Source of the DNA: Candidatus Sulfotelmatobacter sp.
GTDB taxonomy: Bacteria > Acidobacteriota > Terriglobia > Terriglobales > Acidobacteriaceae
Direction: 5' to 3'
Length of the DNA: 10,742 bases
Assembly: GCA_030037575.1 (NCBI GenBank)
Contig: JASHRB010000475.1
Location: forward strand, 1-10,742
Shown: in pieces, positions 6,999 to 10,742 of the stretch
Position numbering within the stretch: position 1 is the first letter of the stretch
Layout of the letters: every line of letters starts with the position of its first letter
Translations under genes and position numbers: made by a program
The notes under the pieces: model-generated
Seen by the model: only the letters and a program-made list of their open reading frames with translations
The model's database searches: none
What the model was told of the DNA's origin: nothing

Positions 6999-8816
6999 AC
7001 GATAGTTCGATGCCTGCATTTCAAACATTTCCGCGTATCGCCCGCCCAAGCTGGCCAGTTGTTCGTGGGTTCCTTCCTCCATAATCTTGCCATTCTCCAG
7101 GACTAGGATGCGGTCGGCTGAACGGACGGTTGAGAACCGGTGCGAAATAAACAGCGCCATCTTTGCCGCCGTGAGTTCGGAAAAGCGATGGAAGACTTCA
7201 AATTCGCTGCGTGCGTCCAGTGAGGCAGTCGGCTCGTCGAGAATGAGCAATTGCGCATCGCGCAGGTAAGCCCGAGCCAGCGCAACCTTCTGCCACTCGC
7301 CCCCGGAAAGATCGACTCCCTGCTCAAAGCGGCGACCCAGCATCTGGTCGTATCCGAGCGCGAGCCGGCCGATGGTTTGGTCGGCCAGGCTCTTATGAGC
7401 AGCAGCTTTCACCAGCGGCAGATTGTTCCGCTCTTCAATCCGGCCGACCGCGATGTTCTCGCGCGCGGTCATCTCGTAGCGCATGAAATCCTGAAATATC
7501 ACCCCGATCTCGCGATGCAGATCATCCAGGTCGTACTCGCGCAGGTCGACTCCGTCCAGCAGGATTCCCCCCTCGGTGGGATCGTAAAGGCGAGTCATCA
7601 GCTTCACGATGGTGGTTTTTCCCTGGCCGTTTTCCCCGATCAGCGCGAGCCGTTCGTCAGTGTGCAGGGTGAAGCTTATACCATCGAGCACCAGCCGCGG
7701 GTTTCCGGGATACCGGAAGGACACATTGCGAAACTCGATTCCGCGCCGGATCGGCCGCGGTACGGGCCGGGCGTTCGGTCCGGATCGGATCGTCGGCCGC
7801 ATTTCGAAGAATGCCAGCAAGTCGGTAAGGAATAAAGCTTGGTCGCCAATGCCGGCGAGGGTCGAGAAAATTTGTTCGATGTTGCTGCTTGCTTGTTGAA
7901 TCGCTCCCGCCAAAAACGTCAGGGTGCCAATCGTCAGCACGCCAGCGATCGTCCGCCAAATCACGAACGCATATGCCGAGTAGTAACCCATGGTGCCGAG
8001 GGTGGAGAGCAGCGACCCCGCGATCAGCTTCCGCCTGGATAGGGCTACGTTTTCATCGTAGATTTCATCTGAAATCCGGGTGAAGCGGTCGCGTAAGAAG
8101 TTGCGCAGTCCGAAAAGCTTCAGTTCTTTCGCCGCTTCCTTGCTGCCAGCGAGAATGCGCAGATAATCGAGCTGCCGGCGCATCGGCGTCTGGCGGAAAT
8201 TCTTGGCGTAGCCCAGGAAAGCAAAATGACTCTCACCCAGAAAAGCCGGAACCACGCCGGCGATTAGCAGCAGCATCAGCCAGGGAGAGAACAGCATGAT
8301 CGAGACCGACAGCGTGATGGTGGTGATCGCCTGTTGCACCAGCCGGCCCATGGCCTGAATCATCACCAGCCGGTCGGTAGCCTGGACCCTGGCCCGCTCC
8401 AGCCGGTCATAAAAGACCGGATCTTCGTAGGCAATCAGATCAAGGCTGGCCGCGTGATTCATCACCCGGATGCTCACATGCCGGGTGTACTTGTCGGCCA
8501 GCAATGAATCCGAGTAATCGATGGTCCGCGTCACCATGCTGCCCAAGACGGCGAGCGAGAACTCTGCCACCACCAGCCACCAGAAGCCGGGATTCACCGG
8601 CTGGTGATGCGAGACGGAATGCACAATGCGATCGATGATGAGCTTGGTGATCCAAAGAAGCGCGAGCGGCAAGAACGAGGAGAATACCCGTGCCCCCACT
8701 CCGAACAGTACAACTCCGCGGCCCGACTCCCACATGATTTGCAGAACAGCCGGAACGTTACGCAGAGCAGAGATACGCTCTTGCCATCCTTTCCAGTAAC
8801 TTTCTCGATCCGCCAT
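6996..8816 (-). CDS. ABC exporter, fused membrane and ATPase domains (candidate glucan exporter)
   Basis: A 606-residue type I exporter half-transporter. The N-terminal transmembrane domain (about 30-320) shows hydrophobic stretches near 34-60, 77-97, 160-195 and 263-305. The ATPase domain (about 355-600) has Walker A GENGQGKT (394-401), the Q-loop Gln442, the signature LSGGE (503-507), Walker B LLILDEP (523-529) and the switch His559, so it should be active as a homodimer or with a partner. A good Shine-Dalgarno, AGGA (8827-8824), sits 7 bases before the ATG. It is the first gene of the minus-strand operon, and the synthase starts 11 bases after it. In rhizobia and Brucella, cyclic beta-1,2-glucan is exported by the ABC protein NdvA/ChvA/Cgt, of similar size. 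The position here suggests the same job (inference), although the sequence looks more like the general MdlB/NisT-type exporter group than NdvA, so another substrate is possible. Confidence 0.93.
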   Translation of the reverse strand: MADRESYWKGWQERISALRNVPAVLQIMWESGRGVVLFGVGARVFSSFLPLALLWITKLIIDRIVHSVSHHQPVNPGFWWLVVAEFSLAVLGSMVTRTIDYSDSLLADKYTRHVSIRVMNHAASLDLIAYEDPVFYDRLERARVQATDRLVMIQAMGRLVQQAITTITLSVSIMLFSPWLMLLLIAGVVPAFLGESHFAFLGYAKNFRQTPMRRQLDYLRILAGSKEAAKELKLFGLRNFLRDRFTRISDEIYDENVALSRRKLIAGSLLSTLGTMGYYSAYAFVIWRTIAGVLTIGTLTFLAGAIQQASSNIEQIFSTLAGIGDQALFLTDLLAFFEMRPTIRSGPNARPVPRPIRRGIEFRNVSFRYPGNPRLVLDGISFTLHTDERLALIGENGQGKTTIVKLMTRLYDPTEGGILLDGVDLREYDLDDLHREIGVIFQDFMRYEMTARENIAVGRIEERNNLPLVKAAAHKSLADQTIGRLALGYDQMLGRRFEQGVDLSGGEWQKVALARAYLRDAQLLILDEPTASLDARSEFEVFHRFSELTAAKMALFISHRFSTVRSADRILVLENGKIMEEGTHEQLASLGGRYAEMFEMQASNYR

Positions 8817-9182
8817 TCCCAGTTCCTGCCGCCCTCGAGCGTTTCACTTTCCGATGGAAGATTCTTAAAAAAGTGCCTGGAGTCTGACAGCGCCGCCGCC
8901 CTTTCCTTGTACCAACGGTCCACAGCAAAGATGCGGAAACCGTAGGCAAGGTTTATTGCTACCAATGTCGCAGCTGCTATTCGTAATAATAACTTGGCGA
9001 TGCCGAATCCGCTTGCAAAAATGGGCTGGAGGGCATGGGCCGGTCGGCTGATCGGTGGGCGGTGAACCATCGAAGAGCCGGGCTTTTGGCCAGGTTTTCG
9101 GAGTGCTCGCGGCGGGTTTCCTGATGTAAACTGCCGCTATCAGTGCAAGGCGGTTCTTTTCATCTTCTTACCGGGGTGTGCG
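8817..9182. promoter_or_regulatory. Divergent intergenic region, expected to hold promoters for both directions
   Basis: These 366 bases separate the start of the minus-strand operon from the GTG start of the plus-strand GH144-like gene, so both promoters should lie here. An AT-rich patch near 8981-8993 contains TATTAT on the minus strand, a fair -10 match, but no -35 box at proper spacing is seen. On the plus strand only weak candidates appear around 9125-9140. No convincing operator palindrome or riboswitch is visible. A minus-strand reading frame with a hydrophobic stretch crosses the region, but it is not accepted as a gene (see findings). Confidence 0.4.
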
Positions 9183-10742
9183 GTGCGCTTGGGCTTGTGC
9201 TTTTTCTGCCTTTTGTTTCTGATTGCGAACCCCTGTGGTGCGGTAACCGCCAGCGATTACTACAACCACGTTATCTTCGATAACAGCCTTACCTCCGATT
9301 ACTACTACTACAGCGGCGGCCGGGCGGTCTTTCCCAGCACACTCCAACTGCTCTCCGGAGCGGTGCCGGTCGAGAAAAAGAACTTCTTTACTCCGCCCAA
9401 TGCCTTGCGGCTGCAATGGCGCTCGGTATCCGGAGGGGCCTGGGAGGCCGAAGTGCGTGTGGTCAGCATGCGCAATCGCCCCACGAACTTTCTCGGCGAC
9501 ACGCTTTATATGTGGTGTTATTCGCCGCAGGAGATTCCGGCGGCAAATTTACCTGCCCTCCAGTTGGAGGACGAAGAGCACAATTTTACGGCGCCATTAA
9601 AGCTGAATGGCATCGTCGATGATCTGCCCGCCAAGCGATGGATTCAGATCCGTCTTCCGCTTAGCGAATTTCAAACCGCTTCGATCCATCCCTTCGAAGC
9701 CCGCGAGCTGCACAGCATTTATTTCAGCCAAAGCGCGGCGGATAACACCCCGCGCACGTTAATCATCGACGAGATCAAGATCGATGATCGCGGCGTCGCT
9801 TCGCCGGTGGCCCGGGAAATCAGAAAGGCCCCGCGTGCTCCGCAGAACGTCGAAGCCAAAGGCTACGACCGGCACGTCGATCTCAGTTGGGATCCGGTTT
9901 CCGGTCCTGATCTACAGAGCTATGTGGTCTATCGGTCGATGGGAAAGCAACGCTTTCAGCCCATAGGCATTCAGAGCGCGGACATTACTCGTTACACCGA
10001 CTTCATCGGAACACCCGCTGTAAAGGCGTCGTACCGTGTCAAAGCCGTCGACCGCTCCTATCGACAGTCCTTGTTTTCCTCCGCGGCTACGGCCTCCACA
10101 AGAGAACTCTCCGACGACGAACTGTTGACCATGGTGCAGGAAGCGTGCTTTCGCTATTACTGGGAAGGCGCCCATCCCGTCTCGGGAACAACCCTCGAAA
10201 ACATTCCGGGCGACGACCGGATTGTTGCGACCGGCGCCACCGGCTTTGGCATTATGGCGCTGGTGGTTGGGGTCGATCGCGGCTTCATCACGCGGCAGCA
10301 GGGAATCGAGCGCATGGAGAAGATTCTTGATTTCCTCGAAAAAGCCCCGCGCTATCACGGCGCATGGTCTCATTTCATGAACGGCTATTCGGCCGAAACC
10401 ATGCTGGTGTTCGGCATGTTCGATAACGGCGGAGATCTGGTGGAAACATCTTTCTTAATGGAAGGGCTGCTGGCCGCACGCCAATACTTCAAAGGCGAGA
10501 GTGAAGCCGAGAAGAGCATCTATCAGAGAATCACCAATCTTTGGCAGACGGTCGAGTGGGATTGGTACCGGCATTCTGCCGACGACCGCGCCTTGCTGTG
10601 GCATTGGTCGCCGCAGTGGTCGTGGTACATCGACCATCGGCTCACCGGATTCAACGAGACGATGATCACGTACTTGCTGGCCATTGCATCGCCCACCCAC
10701 GGCATCCCGGCCGACCTTTATTACACGGGTTGGGCCGGTCAA
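9183..10742 (+). CDS. Secreted multidomain GH144-like (PF10091) hydrolase with jelly-roll-like and FN3 domains, 3' end outside window
   Basis: The frame is open from GTG 9183 to the window end (520 residues). No in-frame ATG lies nearby upstream; the GTG is preceded by GGGG six bases away and directly begins a signal peptide (RLGLCFFCLLFLIANPCGA, cleavage near residues 20-23). Residues about 25-210 form a beta-rich, probably jelly-roll carbohydrate-binding-like domain ending in LIIDEIKIDD. Residues about 216-306 are an FN3 domain (VDLSWDPVSG, YVVYRS, YRVKAVD). From about 310 the PF10091/GH144-like barrel begins (FRYYWEG, TGATGFGIMAL, WSHFMNG). Asp418 and Glu421 in GDLVETSF and Glu492 in GFNETM sit where I recall the GH144 endo-beta-1,2-glucanase CpSGL carrying its key acidic residues. 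ASPTHGI follows. The gene is transcribed away from the synthase operon. Its product is probably extracytoplasmic and acts on a glucan, likely beta-1,2-linked (inference). The start choice is moderately sure. Confidence 0.85.
   Translation, partial: MRLGLCFFCLLFLIANPCGAVTASDYYNHVIFDNSLTSDYYYYSGGRAVFPSTLQLLSGAVPVEKKNFFTPPNALRLQWRSVSGGAWEAEVRVVSMRNRPTNFLGDTLYMWCYSPQEIPAANLPALQLEDEEHNFTAPLKLNGIVDDLPAKRWIQIRLPLSEFQTASIHPFEARELHSIYFSQSAADNTPRTLIIDEIKIDDRGVASPVAREIRKAPRAPQNVEAKGYDRHVDLSWDPVSGPDLQSYVVYRSMGKQRFQPIGIQSADITRYTDFIGTPAVKASYRVKAVDRSYRQSLFSSAATASTRELSDDELLTMVQEACFRYYWEGAHPVSGTTLENIPGDDRIVATGATGFGIMALVVGVDRGFITRQQGIERMEKILDFLEKAPRYHGAWSHFMNGYSAETMLVFGMFDNGGDLVETSFLMEGLLAARQYFKGESEAEKSIYQRITNLWQTVEWDWYRHSADDRALLWHWSPQWSWYIDHRLTGFNETMITYLLAIASPTHGIPADLYYTGWAGQ

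Noticed and set aside
9071..9100. Possible hairpin terminator around the GAGCCGGGCTTTT stretch
   Set aside because: The stem is only about 4 base pairs with almost no loop, and no gene ends there on either strand.
10455..10742. Minus-strand frame running off the window end
   Set aside because: It lies opposite the conserved GH144-like barrel (DLVET, FNE and PTHG motifs), which explains the sequence.

Overview
The window (10,742 bases, GC-rich) looks like a carbohydrate locus from a soil-type Gram-negative bacterium. Acidobacteriota is my best guess, from the overall flavour of the proteins: a GC-rich genome, many secreted glycosidases and an ABC exporter of that style. No rRNA, tRNA or other marker confirms the lineage. 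I see no mobile element, CRISPR array or RNA gene.

Layout. (1) Bases 1-918, plus strand: the C-terminal 305 residues of a PF10091 ('glycoamylase', GH144-related) enzyme, cut by the window start. (2) Bases 954-8816, minus strand: a compact three-gene operon read from right to left. It encodes an ABC exporter (8816-6996), then a 1495-residue membrane glycosyltransferase of the cyclic beta-1,2-glucan synthase type (6984-2497), then a secreted GH39 glycosidase (2459-954). The gaps are 11 and 37 bases. (3) Bases 8817-9182: a divergent intergenic region. (4) From 9183 to the window end, plus strand: a secreted multidomain protein with a signal peptide, a jelly-roll-like domain, an FN3 domain and a second PF10091/GH144-like catalytic domain, cut by the window end.

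How the genes may work together (inference). The synthase has the GT84 half and the middle cyclisation-type (GH189/PF10091-like) domain of NdvB/Cgs proteins. It stops exactly where the C-terminal GH94 phosphorylase, which controls chain length, would begin. The ABC exporter upstream would take the place of NdvA. The two flanking PF10091 enzymes and the operon's GH39 would trim, turn over or recycle the product outside the cytoplasm. The locus is therefore a candidate make-export-trim system for a beta-1,2-linked glucan or a related polymer, with a reduced synthase. The domain assignments rest on motifs read by eye. The substrate and the coordinated function are not proven by sequence alone.
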